Positions 1 through 7,772 of a DNA stretch of 17,854 nucleotides are shown here, piece by piece. Both the position numbers and the translations under genes were made by a program. The stretch lies in assembly GCA_023489025.1 (NCBI GenBank), contig JAMDCN010000076.1, positions 1 through 17,854 of the forward strand, read 5' to 3'. Position 1 is the first letter of the stretch. Every line of letters starts with the position of its first letter. Origin of the DNA: Deltaproteobacteria bacterium. GTDB taxonomy: Bacteria > Desulfobacterota_E > Deferrimicrobia > Deferrimicrobiales > Deferrimicrobiaceae. The notes beneath the pieces were generated by a model. That model worked only from the letters and a program-made list of their open reading frames with translations, did not search any database and had not been told where the DNA came from.

Positions 1-749
1 CTCTCCTCCGCCGGCCGTTCCGGGCGCCCCACCCGTCGATCACCGCGGCCGGTTTGCTGGGCGGAGGAATCCCGCCACGGCCGGGCGAGATCTCCTTCGC
101 CCACTGCGGTGTGCTTTTTCTCGATGAATTCTCCGAATTCCGCGCCGAGGTCCGGGAGGCGCTCCGGCAGCCGGTCGAATCGGGAGAGATCCGGATCTCG
201 CGATCCGGCCACCGGTACCGGTTCCCGTGCCGGTTCCTGCTGCTGGCGGCGACCAACCCGTGCCCGTGCGGCAACGCGGGGCACCCGCGGAAGGTATGCC
301 GGTGCTCCCCGCCGCTCCTCGACCGGTTCTCGAGAAAGTTTTCGGGGCCCCTCCTCGACCGGATCGACCTCGCGGTCTCCGTGCTTCCGGTCGCGATCGA
401 GGCGTGGTCCGGCGAGGCGCGCGGCGAATCGTCCGCGGCGGTCCGGCGCAGGGTCGACGCCTGCCGGGCGGTTCAGGAAGCGCGGTACGCGGGGCGCGTT
501 TTCCGGACGAACGGGACCGTCCGCCTCGGGACGGCGGAACTGTTGCGGGAGCTCACGCCGGAGGCGGCCGCGTTCCTCACGAGGGCGGCGGAAAAACTCT
601 CCCTGTCGGGAAGGGCGATCGGGAAGGCGTGCCGCGTGGCGCGGACGATCGCCGACCTCGCCGCCGAGCGCCGGGCAGGCATTCCCCACGTCGCCGAAGC
701 CCTCCAGTACCGCTTGTCCGGATTCGGGGCACCGGGGGAAACAACGTAA
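1..749 (+). CDS. comM: ComM/YifB-family AAA+ ATPase (magnesium chelatase-like), 3' part
   Basis: The reading frame is open from base 3 (the true start lies upstream of the window) to the TAA at 747-749. The visible part begins with RPFRAPHPSIT followed by GLLGGG and PRPGEISFAHCGVLFLDEF. This is the YifB/ComM signature with the Walker B acidic pair (LFLDEF) of the Mg-chelatase-type AAA+ core. Next come AATNPCPCG, a paired-cysteine cluster typical of the family (CPCG then KVCRC), and GPLLDRIDL. The C-terminal helical Mg_chelatase_C domain ends in ARTIADLA and AEALQYR. Family knowledge: ComM is a hexameric DNA helicase that promotes branch migration during natural transformation in some bacteria; its role elsewhere is less clear. 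The usual PHHTIS reads PHPSIT here. The gene appears intact to its normal C-terminus, and an accessory region begins about 40 bp after its stop. Walker A lies outside the window, so completeness cannot be judged. Confidence 0.92.
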   Translation, partial: LLRRPFRAPHPSITAAGLLGGGIPPRPGEISFAHCGVLFLDEFSEFRAEVREALRQPVESGEIRISRSGHRYRFPCRFLLLAATNPCPCGNAGHPRKVCRCSPPLLDRFSRKFSGPLLDRIDLAVSVLPVAIEAWSGEARGESSAAVRRRVDACRAVQEARYAGRVFRTNGTVRLGTAELLRELTPEAAAFLTRAAEKLSLSGRAIGKACRVARTIADLAAERRAGIPHVAEALQYRLSGFGAPGETT

Positions 750-790
750 GAAACGATTCGCCCCCGCAGGAGTGACGCCCCGCCCCACCT

Positions 791-840
791 CGAGCTTCGC
801 GCTGCCGGGGTACCCCCGCAGTAGGAGAAACGGGGGGCAC
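791..840 (-). repeat. 50-bp hairpin repeat, copy A
   Basis: These 50 bp match 13920-13969 in the same orientation at 45 of 50 positions, and all five differences are transitions. Inside lies an imperfect inverted repeat with arms 810-818 and 831-840 (C-rich, then G-rich) around a loop of 12 bases. All five differences fall outside the arms. The arms pair better as minus-strand RNA, because the one A.C mismatch on the plus strand becomes a G.U pair. The plus strand is therefore probably not the sense strand. The copy lies 41 bp after the comM stop, immediately before a gene fragment. It could be a dispersed REP-like repeat or an island boundary. Confidence 0.75.
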
Positions 841-862
841 AGCGGGGGGTTCCACAAAGCGC

Positions 863-1030
863 ATGCAATCTTCGATGCCCAACGGGTCCGCTATCCTGGC
901 CACCCTCCCCAAGACAGGCGGCAACAAGACGCAGGCGGCAAAGCTGCCGGGAATCGGCACGCGCACGCTCCACCGCAAGTTGAAGGAGTCCGGGATCGGC
1001 AGAACAGCCCATACGAAACATACCCATTGA
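863..1030 (+). pseudogene. Orphan Fis-type HTH fragment of an NtrC-family response regulator
   Basis: A 55-codon open frame from ATG 863 to TGA 1028-1030 encodes ILATLPKTGGNKTQAAKL followed by TRTLHRKLKESGI. This is the C-terminal HTH_8 (Fis) DNA-binding helix-turn-helix found at the end of sigma-54-dependent NtrC/AtoC-class regulators (usual form: AxxLLGIxRRTLxRKLKEYGI). The receiver and AAA+ central domains are absent. Homology starts only about 20-30 bp after the hairpin repeat at 791-840, so the rest of the gene appears to have been removed at that junction. A proline replaces the usual leucine before the recognition turn, and the tail (RTAHTKHTH) is basic and unusual, as expected for decay. 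No good ribosome binding site precedes the ATG. It could in principle make a free DNA-binding peptide, but a remnant is far more likely. Confidence 0.75.
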
Positions 1031-1138
1031 CATCGCACATTCGCCGGGATAGATTTCGAGCAATTTCCCGGGAATACACTTTCTTGAATTGTTTCTCCCC
1101 GACCTCTTTCCCGGGCCTTCGGTCGTACGGTACTCGCC

Positions 1139-1411
1139 GTGAACCTCCCGATGACGAAGGAGGGCGTCGTGGGTTGTGCGTGGCGCGGGTATGGATTTTT
1201 TCTTCAGCGGACGATCTTCCTTACATTCCTGTTTGCCGCCGTGGGGTCCAGTTCTCCGGTTCCGGGGGACTACGACGGGGACGGACGGGAAGACGAACTT
1301 CGCGGTGTGGCGGCAGAACACTTGGTATAGGTACGTCATGCACTCCTCCGGGGGCAGAGTGTAACCCAGTTCGGGGCGATGAGGGATCTGGTGATCAAGT
1401 CCTTTTACTGA
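1139..1411 (+). pseudogene. Frameshifted FG-GAP/VCBS-type repeat protein remnant
   Basis: Three reading frames must be joined to see it: SSPVPGDYDGDG (from about 1247), then FAVWRQNTWYRYVMHSSGG, then VTQFGAMRDLVIKSFY ending at TGA 1409-1411. Together they resemble one unit of the bacterial PVPGDYDGDGKTDxAVWR repeat, a calcium-binding propeller blade of the FG-GAP/VCBS group. The first break coincides with a tandem duplication of ACGG (1281-1284 and 1285-1288); removing one copy restores DGDGKTNFAVWR. The second break is near 1355-1365. Upstream codons from the GTG at 1139 include a hydrophobic stretch (FFLQRTIFLTFLFAAVG) that may be a signal-peptide remnant, but this part is not secure. It is a leftover of a larger secreted or surface protein. 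Bases 1031-1138 hold nothing I recognise. Confidence 0.6.
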
Positions 1412-1470
1412 GACCGGTAACCTGAGAGGGGAGCACGCACCACCTAAAGACTGTAAGAGGAGAATACCTG

Positions 1471-2373
1471 ATGAAAAGATTGAACAAGATAATTTGCATA
1501 TTCTTGAGCATGTTAATTTGCGTCCCCGCGTATGCTTTGGAGAAGGTCTATTTCGTCTATACCGATCCGGCGGGAACGCCCTTGGCGGTGACGAATGATA
1601 ACGGCGCCATCGTTTGGAAAGCGGAGTACAAACCGTTCGGGGAAATTTATCAGGAGTACGCAGCGCCAGGTTTCGAAAACAACCGCATGTTCATTTCGAA
1701 AGAAATGGACACGGAAAACGGATTGTACTACTTCGGGGCGAGGCACTTGGAATCCAGGGTCGGGAGGTTCGTCTCCCCGGACATCGTAAGCCCGGTAGAT
1801 GTTCAGACCAGTAAATTGATTGTGGGTATGCTATCAAATCCTCAGGGGTTTAATAAATATGCGTATGGTTTCAACAATCCTTACAAAAACGCTGACTTGG
1901 ACGGAAAATGGCCTGAAGAAATTCATAACCGGATCATTATAGAGGCGTTTTCTTCGGGGAGGTATAACCTTGGTGATGCGGCTCGTAGAGCGATGATGGC
2001 GGGCAGCGCGTTCGTGGACAAAGACCAAGACCCGAAACATTCGTATATGCATGCGATGCGGAACATTGGTGAACCACCGGCGCATGCTGCAATGGAGATG
2101 CAATTTTTCATAAGAGAAAAGATCGGAGAATACAGTTCGCTACTATCCCAAGGGAAGTTCGACGAAGCCTATTTTGCTTTGGGTGAGGCATTGCATCCAA
2201 TAATGGATTCGACATCACCTTCTCATAGCGGGTTCCAAGAATGGGAAGGTATTGGCGGGGTAGAGGAATTGATCAAAGGGGTGACTCACTGGAGCGGTGA
2301 GCAACAGATTTCGCCTTATATGCAGATCACTGTCGATTTGTTAAGAAGCGAATTTGATAGGACGCAGGATTGA
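1471..2373 (+). CDS. Secreted short RHS-core protein with C-terminal toxin-like domain (orphan RHS tip)
   Basis: The 300-aa product starts at ATG 1471, with AAGAGGAGA about 8 bp upstream. Residues 1-22 form a Sec-type signal peptide ending VPAYA. Residues 26-58 (VYFVYTDPAGTPLAVTNDNG, then AEYKPFGE), 84-104 (GLYYFGARH, VGRFVSPD) and 128-146 (NKYAYGFNNP, DLDGKW) are the RHS repeat-associated core normally found at the end of a much longer YD-repeat protein. From about residue 149 a variable C-terminal domain begins with HNRIIIEAF. It contains HAMR, HAAMEM and LGEALHPIMDSTSPSHSGF, with His152, 190, 194, 205, 242, 252 and Asp246. The LHxxxDxxxPxH pattern recalls the all-alpha zinc-dependent phospholipase C fold; that assignment is inference. 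Similar domains follow RHS cores in other bacteria. No YD repeats precede the core, so this is a stand-alone tip. A small membrane protein gene follows directly. Confidence 0.85.
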   Translation: MKRLNKIICIFLSMLICVPAYALEKVYFVYTDPAGTPLAVTNDNGAIVWKAEYKPFGEIYQEYAAPGFENNRMFISKEMDTENGLYYFGARHLESRVGRFVSPDIVSPVDVQTSKLIVGMLSNPQGFNKYAYGFNNPYKNADLDGKWPEEIHNRIIIEAFSSGRYNLGDAARRAMMAGSAFVDKDQDPKHSYMHAMRNIGEPPAHAAMEMQFFIREKIGEYSSLLSQGKFDEAYFALGEALHPIMDSTSPSHSGFQEWEGIGGVEELIKGVTHWSGEQQISPYMQITVDLLRSEFDRTQD

Positions 2374-2401
2374 AGAAATAGATGCGGACACGGGTATCTA
2401 T

Positions 2402-2719
2402 ATGAAATCTGTTTACTCGTCGGTTGGCTTGGGTTGCACTTTTTCCTTAGTTGTATTTTGTTGTACAAATAATTTTTTTATTCATGTCCCGTTGTCCCTT
2501 TTTGACATAGCGAATGTCCTGAGTATGCCTGGGGGTCTGGTCACTCTAATAGTTGTTTCCATCGTAAAGTCTGATTGGGGTTTAGCCGCTATGCATGGCG
2601 GTTCTCCGTATAAATATATATCTTTGGTATTTAACTGTGTTTTTTATAGCATATTATTCTATATCGCGCTGAGATACTTATTTGGAGAAAAAAGTATTTT
2701 CCGATCTTTTCGCTCTTGA
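2402..2719 (+). CDS. Small integral membrane protein, candidate immunity partner of the RHS tip
   Basis: I do not recognise the family. From ATG 2402 the product is 105 aa with about three hydrophobic segments: residues ~7-24 (VGLGCTFSLVVFCCTNNFF region), ~40-52 (GGLVTLIVVSIV) and ~75-95 (ISLVFNCVFYSILFYIALRYL). It has a basic C-terminus. A TTG at 2354, overlapping the previous gene by 20 bp, would add 16 residues. I prefer the ATG because the added segment (IGRRIEEIDADTG) lies in DNA shared with the upstream gene and no clear Shine-Dalgarno distinguishes the two. The gene begins 28 bp after the toxin-like gene's stop, on the same strand. Its base composition is markedly AT-rich (many TTT, ATA and TTA codons). 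Position, size and membrane location suit an immunity protein against a toxin acting on the envelope. That role is inferred from context only. Confidence 0.65.
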   Translation: MKSVYSSVGLGCTFSLVVFCCTNNFFIHVPLSLFDIANVLSMPGGLVTLIVVSIVKSDWGLAAMHGGSPYKYISLVFNCVFYSILFYIALRYLFGEKSIFRSFRS

Positions 2720-2777
2720 GGCACGTTAACTATTTTGTACGAATAAAATCTTTTTACAATAGATCAAGGAGACCATT

Positions 2778-5700
2778 ATGGGTCGACCGTTGCGATTCGT
2801 GATAATGATCGGGGTGTTCTGTTCCTGGTTGTTTGTCCCTGCCCTCGTATTCGCGCTCGACAACGTCTATGTCGACTCCCTCACCCAAGGAAACGAACTC
2901 TCCGCGGGCGGTGCGTTAACCGAGAATGTGGATCCGTATTCCGGGAACTTGAGCCTCGTACACACCGACATCTTCCTTCCCGGAAACAGCGGTCTGGACC
3001 TGAAGATCATGAGGGTCTACAACAGCGCAATCTGGGCAAACAGAAACACGACTTATCCACAACTTGTGCCTATGAATGAGCGGAGCCCTTTGGGAATCGG
3101 GTGGTCCATGCACATGGGGATCGTATATAACCCTGGTGGAACGGGTAGCGCCAATCATAATTATCCCAATAATCCCGTCGTTGAAATGCCGGACGGATCG
3201 AAGCATATCCTGTACAAGAAAGATTCTACCACGTTCATAACGAAAGAATTCTGGCGCTACAAGAGTCTTGGGGGCGGAATCTGGGAACTTACGTTGACGG
3301 ACGGCACCGTATACACGTATCAGTTCAACGGAACCGCCGGGTACACTACGCTTGACCGTATCCAGGTCGCACAAGTGACGAGGATCATAGATGCGAGCGG
3401 ACTGGCAAAAATAGATATCACGTATTCAAGTGACATCTATCCCAAGCGAATTATGCAAATAAAGGACAGCCTGAATCGAATTGTTCAATTTAATTACAAC
3501 AGCGACCTCTTCTACGGCCAGTGTTTCTTGTCTTCCATCACCGTAGATAATAGAACATATTCCTATACGCTCACTGATTACAATACCTTCAGTTATCTAG
3601 GAAAGCAAAAATTCTTGACCCAAGTTTCTTTGCCGACGGGAAACCCATGGCAATATTCCTACTACGCAGACAATGTTGGCCACACCCAAGACACTCAGCT
3701 TCAGATGCTGACCCTCAGATACCCAAATGGTGGGACAATAACATATACATATAATGACGTGTCGTTTCTCACAGGGTTGAATGCGTACAAACCCAGCTTG
3801 CGCGTTGTTGCAAGTCGGACTATTGGTGGCCAAGGGATTCCCGTCGGAACGTGGACGTACTCCTATGCATCCGGGGGCGCCGCTGGAGACTTTACCTGGG
3901 TACGCCAGTCCCCCGACGCCTACGCTGAAACCTACGTGTACCACGGCTGGGGGAGCGAATGCCCTTCCCAAGCCAACAATATCGATGGCGGACAGTGCAA
4001 CAACATATGGCGGATAGGCAAACCCAAGAGTGTGGACATTTCTAAATTCGATGGAAGCAAAGTGAAGACCGATACCTACACCTGGAGCGCCAGTTCGCCC
4101 ATTTCGACAATAGACACGGTTGGAAATGCCAGTTGGGGGACTGGGACGCAAGGGTTTGTTTACGATACAAGCGTGAAGGTTCCGTTGTTGAGGAACAAGA
4201 CCATCACTCGCAACGGACAGCCGAATACGTATAAAACTGACATCACCTCCTACGATTCGTACGGCAACCCGCTGACGATTACGGAGACAGGCGACAACTT
4301 TCGCACGAAGAACCTTACCTACTGGTATAACTCCACGAAAAACATTGTTCGGGGCAAGCCCGCAACGGAACGAGTTACCGGCGGTTTCCCGGGGAATTTC
4401 ACGACGACCTATACATACGATGTAGGCGGCAATGGAAACCTGACTGCCGTAAAAAAATATGCTCCCAACAGCACTAATATTACCAATTACACATACCATC
4501 CGGCCAAAAATAATCTCCAGACAGTCCGAGATGCGAACAATAACCTGACTACCTACGGCTGGAGCTACGGGAGAGTGGCCACCGTCTCGAACCCTGCCTA
4601 CAGTCCGGCCCCAAAGGTTTCCCGTGTAATCAACCCAGACGGCACCGTAGATAGCGAAACCGACGGCAGGGGAAAAACTACGTACTTCGATTATGACGGT
4701 CTTCTCCGGTTGACAGCTGTGACTCCTCCTGCCGTCGCCAATCCGACGGGCTTTGTCTACCAGCAGAATTATTCATACATGAACATGACAAAGACACGGG
4801 GTGGTTTTTCCGTGCGATATGATTACGACGGTTTCGGACGCCTTACCAATACGAGCGATAGCGTGGGAAGAATCACTTCGACAGCGTATACGAGTTACGG
4901 GACCAAAAACTACATGACCTCCAACACGGGAGACACCGTATATTTCGATTATTTCGGCCGACCCACAAATATTGTACACAGAGATTCCACGCAGGCCAGC
5001 TACGGGTATTCGGGAAGCATTGTTACGATCACGGACGAGAATCAGAAGCCCACGGTATTTACATACAATGCCTTCGGCAATCCGGACGAAAAGCTTCTCG
5101 TGAATGTCAGAGACGCGAAGAATTACGATACGACCTACAATTACAATATCCTTGGAAGCCTTACGACGATCACTCAAGGTAGCGTCGTGAGAAGATTCAA
5201 TTACAATCCATCAAACAACTTCCTGGACAACGAGGTTCATCCGGATAAAGGGACGATCAGTTACACGAGGTATCCGCTTGGGAACTTGAAAACGAAGACG
5301 GACAGTTTGGGAACGGTCTACTACTTCTACGATGCCGCCAATCGCCTCAGACATACAGATTCTCCTTCGGGAACTCCTCTGGTTTCCTTCGATTACGACG
5401 GCGCTGACAACCGCACATCAATGACCACGCCGACTGCGGCTTTTGGATACACCTACGACGATGCAAACCGGCTGACCGAAAAAACCGAGACAATCACGGG
5501 TAATTCATACGCCACGAGTTACGTTCCAAACGGCAACGATTACATCACAGACATTTACTATCCCTCGAACAGGCATGTCGTTTATTCCTATAACACCCTG
5601 AATCAAGTTACGTCGGTCACTGGATTCGGGGGGGACATCACGAATATCCAGTATTGCACGAATGCGGACGGAATCTGCGTGGGTCTCCCCAAGAGTTATT

Positions 5701-7610
5701 ATGGATCCAACGGGGTCACTACGAACTTCACCTATACTCCCCGGAATTTTACCGACAATATTGCCGCTCTTCCCAATGTACTGAACGTCGGATATGACTA
5801 CGAAGACCGTGGGAACCTTAAGAACATAACTAATAATATTGACGCATCGAAGAACCAGACGTTCACCTACGACGATCTCAATCGGCTTTGGACATTCAGC
5901 GGACCTTACGGGGATGGTTCCTTCGATTACGATCGGAACGGGAACCGCTTGACAAAGACGCTTGCAGGGTTCGCGTCGACAACCTACAACTACAATCCCA
6001 CAACGAACCGCCTAACATCCACAAGCGGCGGGGATGTATTTTCGTTCGGAGGCTACAACGGAAACGGCGACGTTACCTCGTACAGTGGCCCTTCGGGAAG
6101 TTTCTCCCTGCAGTACAATGTTTTCCATAATCTCGCAAGCCTTAATACCCCAGGGGGAGGGCAGCTTGCGGGGTACAATTACGACGGCGACGGGATGCGG
6201 GTCACCAAGACGTCGGGCGGCAAGACACTGACCTACCACTACGACCCTGCGGGAAGGGTACTCACGGAGAGCGACGATGTTGGAGGATTCAACGACTACA
6301 TCTATCTCCACGGAAAACTCGTTGCCCGGGTCGACAATCCATTCACCCCCAACGTGGGTTATTGGGCAAAGACCTACGGGAGGATCTCGACCTACCGAGT
6401 CCGCAACATCATCGAACAGACAGCGGACAACGGATATATTACGGGGGGGACGTTCATACTCGACGACAATACTCCGACGGCAAGCCTCGTCAAATTAGAC
6501 AATTCAGGGACAATTGTATGGCAAAAGATGTATTACAGTGGGTGGATCAGCGGATACTCGTCTACGACGAATATAGTCCGGAAAGCGAATGACGGTGGCT
6601 ACATCGTGGGAGGAGGGATTGGCGATGTCGGGGGATTCGCTAATTTATTAGTATTGAAGATCAACTCCGACGGGTCAGTAGTATGGCAGAAACAGTATCA
6701 GGATATAAATTATAGCATCTATGGTTTGAGCCCTACCTCCGACGGGGGATACATTGTACTGGCGAGAAAAAGCGATGGAACCGTGGCTATTCTGAAGTTG
6801 AACGGCGATGGAACCGTGGCTTGGGAAAAGGATTATTCCGACACGAGTGGAGTTTACGGGTATGGTTGTTACACCGTCCAGCAGACAGCGGATTCCGGGT
6901 TTGTCATTGCTGGATGGGTGGGTAAGCCAAATATCAACCCCTGGGATAATAGTGACTCAGCGACTTGGGTCATGAAACTCAACCCATCCGGAAATGTTGA
7001 GTGGACAAATGCGTACACAGGACTCTACAGTTATGCAGTCCTTCAACAGACGAGCGACGGCGGATATATTTTGGGGGGAGCAATCGAATCAGGCAGCAGT
7101 GATGCCATGGCGATGAAGCTCTCGGCGAGCGGATCCATTTCGTGGATAAAGCGGTATGGAGGATCGGGAAGCAACGTGATCAACTGGATTCGCCAGCTAA
7201 CTGATGGTACGTATATCGCGGCGGGAAACCACGATCCTACTGGGACAAGCAGAGACTTTTGGGTATTGAAACTGAACGACACCGGTGGGATCACATGGCA
7301 GAAGTCATATGGAGGCACGAACCCCGATCAAGCATACACGATTCAAGAGACTATAGATGGGGGATACGTTGCCGCGGGAGATACCAGCTCGTTTGGAGAC
7401 CCGAACTACAATAACCTCTGGATCCTGAAGCTGAATAGCGACGGATCCTGTCCTCCACTCGATTCTAATACCGCAGTGAGCGAGGTTACCGTGAACGGAT
7501 TCAGTAGCGAAGCGACCACGATCACTGCCTCGCCTGTAACACCGGTCGTAAGCAACACGAATTTGACCGTGGCTGACATCAATGTGGTGGTAACCCAGCA
7601 GGCACCATAG
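2778..7610 (+). CDS. Giant secreted RHS/YD-repeat shell protein with C-terminal seven-repeat propeller-like domain
   Basis: The 1610-aa product starts at ATG 2778, with AAGGAG 7 bp upstream. Residues 1-26 are a signal peptide ending LVFA. An N-terminal region (VDPYSGNLSLVHTDIFLPG) resembles the start of many RHS/SpvB-like proteins. A long YD-repeat array follows (FDYDGFGRLTN, YNYDGDGMRVTK, YHYDPAGRVLTESDD) to about residue 1185, which in the family forms a hollow beta-shell that holds a toxin. The array stops after YLHGKLVARVD, where a normal RHS protein enters its core. Instead, from Trp1196, seven units of the form WxKxY...DGGYIxxG...LKLNxDGxI run to about residue 1555. They are followed by a Thr/Val-rich tail ending VVTQQAP. 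There is no RHS core, protease motif or toxin. The tip gene at 1471 supplies the missing core. The N-terminal signal suggests export through Sec. Composition is AT-richer than the flanking chromosome. Confidence 0.9.
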   Translation: MGRPLRFVIMIGVFCSWLFVPALVFALDNVYVDSLTQGNELSAGGALTENVDPYSGNLSLVHTDIFLPGNSGLDLKIMRVYNSAIWANRNTTYPQLVPMNERSPLGIGWSMHMGIVYNPGGTGSANHNYPNNPVVEMPDGSKHILYKKDSTTFITKEFWRYKSLGGGIWELTLTDGTVYTYQFNGTAGYTTLDRIQVAQVTRIIDASGLAKIDITYSSDIYPKRIMQIKDSLNRIVQFNYNSDLFYGQCFLSSITVDNRTYSYTLTDYNTFSYLGKQKFLTQVSLPTGNPWQYSYYADNVGHTQDTQLQMLTLRYPNGGTITYTYNDVSFLTGLNAYKPSLRVVASRTIGGQGIPVGTWTYSYASGGAAGDFTWVRQSPDAYAETYVYHGWGSECPSQANNIDGGQCNNIWRIGKPKSVDISKFDGSKVKTDTYTWSASSPISTIDTVGNASWGTGTQGFVYDTSVKVPLLRNKTITRNGQPNTYKTDITSYDSYGNPLTITETGDNFRTKNLTYWYNSTKNIVRGKPATERVTGGFPGNFTTTYTYDVGGNGNLTAVKKYAPNSTNITNYTYHPAKNNLQTVRDANNNLTTYGWSYGRVATVSNPAYSPAPKVSRVINPDGTVDSETDGRGKTTYFDYDGLLRLTAVTPPAVANPTGFVYQQNYSYMNMTKTRGGFSVRYDYDGFGRLTNTSDSVGRITSTAYTSYGTKNYMTSNTGDTVYFDYFGRPTNIVHRDSTQASYGYSGSIVTITDENQKPTVFTYNAFGNPDEKLLVNVRDAKNYDTTYNYNILGSLTTITQGSVVRRFNYNPSNNFLDNEVHPDKGTISYTRYPLGNLKTKTDSLGTVYYFYDAANRLRHTDSPSGTPLVSFDYDGADNRTSMTTPTAAFGYTYDDANRLTEKTETITGNSYATSYVPNGNDYITDIYYPSNRHVVYSYNTLNQVTSVTGFGGDITNIQYCTNADGICVGLPKSYYGSNGVTTNFTYTPRNFTDNIAALPNVLNVGYDYEDRGNLKNITNNIDASKNQTFTYDDLNRLWTFSGPYGDGSFDYDRNGNRLTKTLAGFASTTYNYNPTTNRLTSTSGGDVFSFGGYNGNGDVTSYSGPSGSFSLQYNVFHNLASLNTPGGGQLAGYNYDGDGMRVTKTSGGKTLTYHYDPAGRVLTESDDVGGFNDYIYLHGKLVARVDNPFTPNVGYWAKTYGRISTYRVRNIIEQTADNGYITGGTFILDDNTPTASLVKLDNSGTIVWQKMYYSGWISGYSSTTNIVRKANDGGYIVGGGIGDVGGFANLLVLKINSDGSVVWQKQYQDINYSIYGLSPTSDGGYIVLARKSDGTVAILKLNGDGTVAWEKDYSDTSGVYGYGCYTVQQTADSGFVIAGWVGKPNINPWDNSDSATWVMKLNPSGNVEWTNAYTGLYSYAVLQQTSDGGYILGGAIESGSSDAMAMKLSASGSISWIKRYGGSGSNVINWIRQLTDGTYIAAGNHDPTGTSRDFWVLKLNDTGGITWQKSYGGTNPDQAYTIQETIDGGYVAAGDTSSFGDPNYNNLWILKLNSDGSCPPLDSNTAVSEVTVNGFSSEATTITASPVTPVVSNTNLTVADINVVVTQQAP

Positions 7611-7772
7611 AAAGAGGTGCTCAAGTATACGATGCACTCTGAGCACGAGGCGAATCCTCTACAAACACCGACGAATTTATCCGATCACTCAGTCCTCTCG
7701 AATTATTGAACAACTTCGCCGGACGATACCTTTATTCGCGTATCGCCTTCTCGTATAACTCGTATAGTATTG

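Noticed and set aside
109..1425. Long arginine- and serine-rich frame over comM and the scar region
   Set aside because: It is a shadow frame of GC-rich comM that then runs through the repeat and the regulator fragment in the wrong frame.
2740..2760. TACAAT as a -10 box before the RHS shell gene
   Set aside because: No acceptable -35 lies 16-18 bp upstream, and AT-rich DNA gives such boxes by chance.
7617..7646. GTGCTCA...TGAGCAC inverted repeat after the RHS shell gene
   Set aside because: The loop is 16 bases and no T-run follows, so it may be chance.
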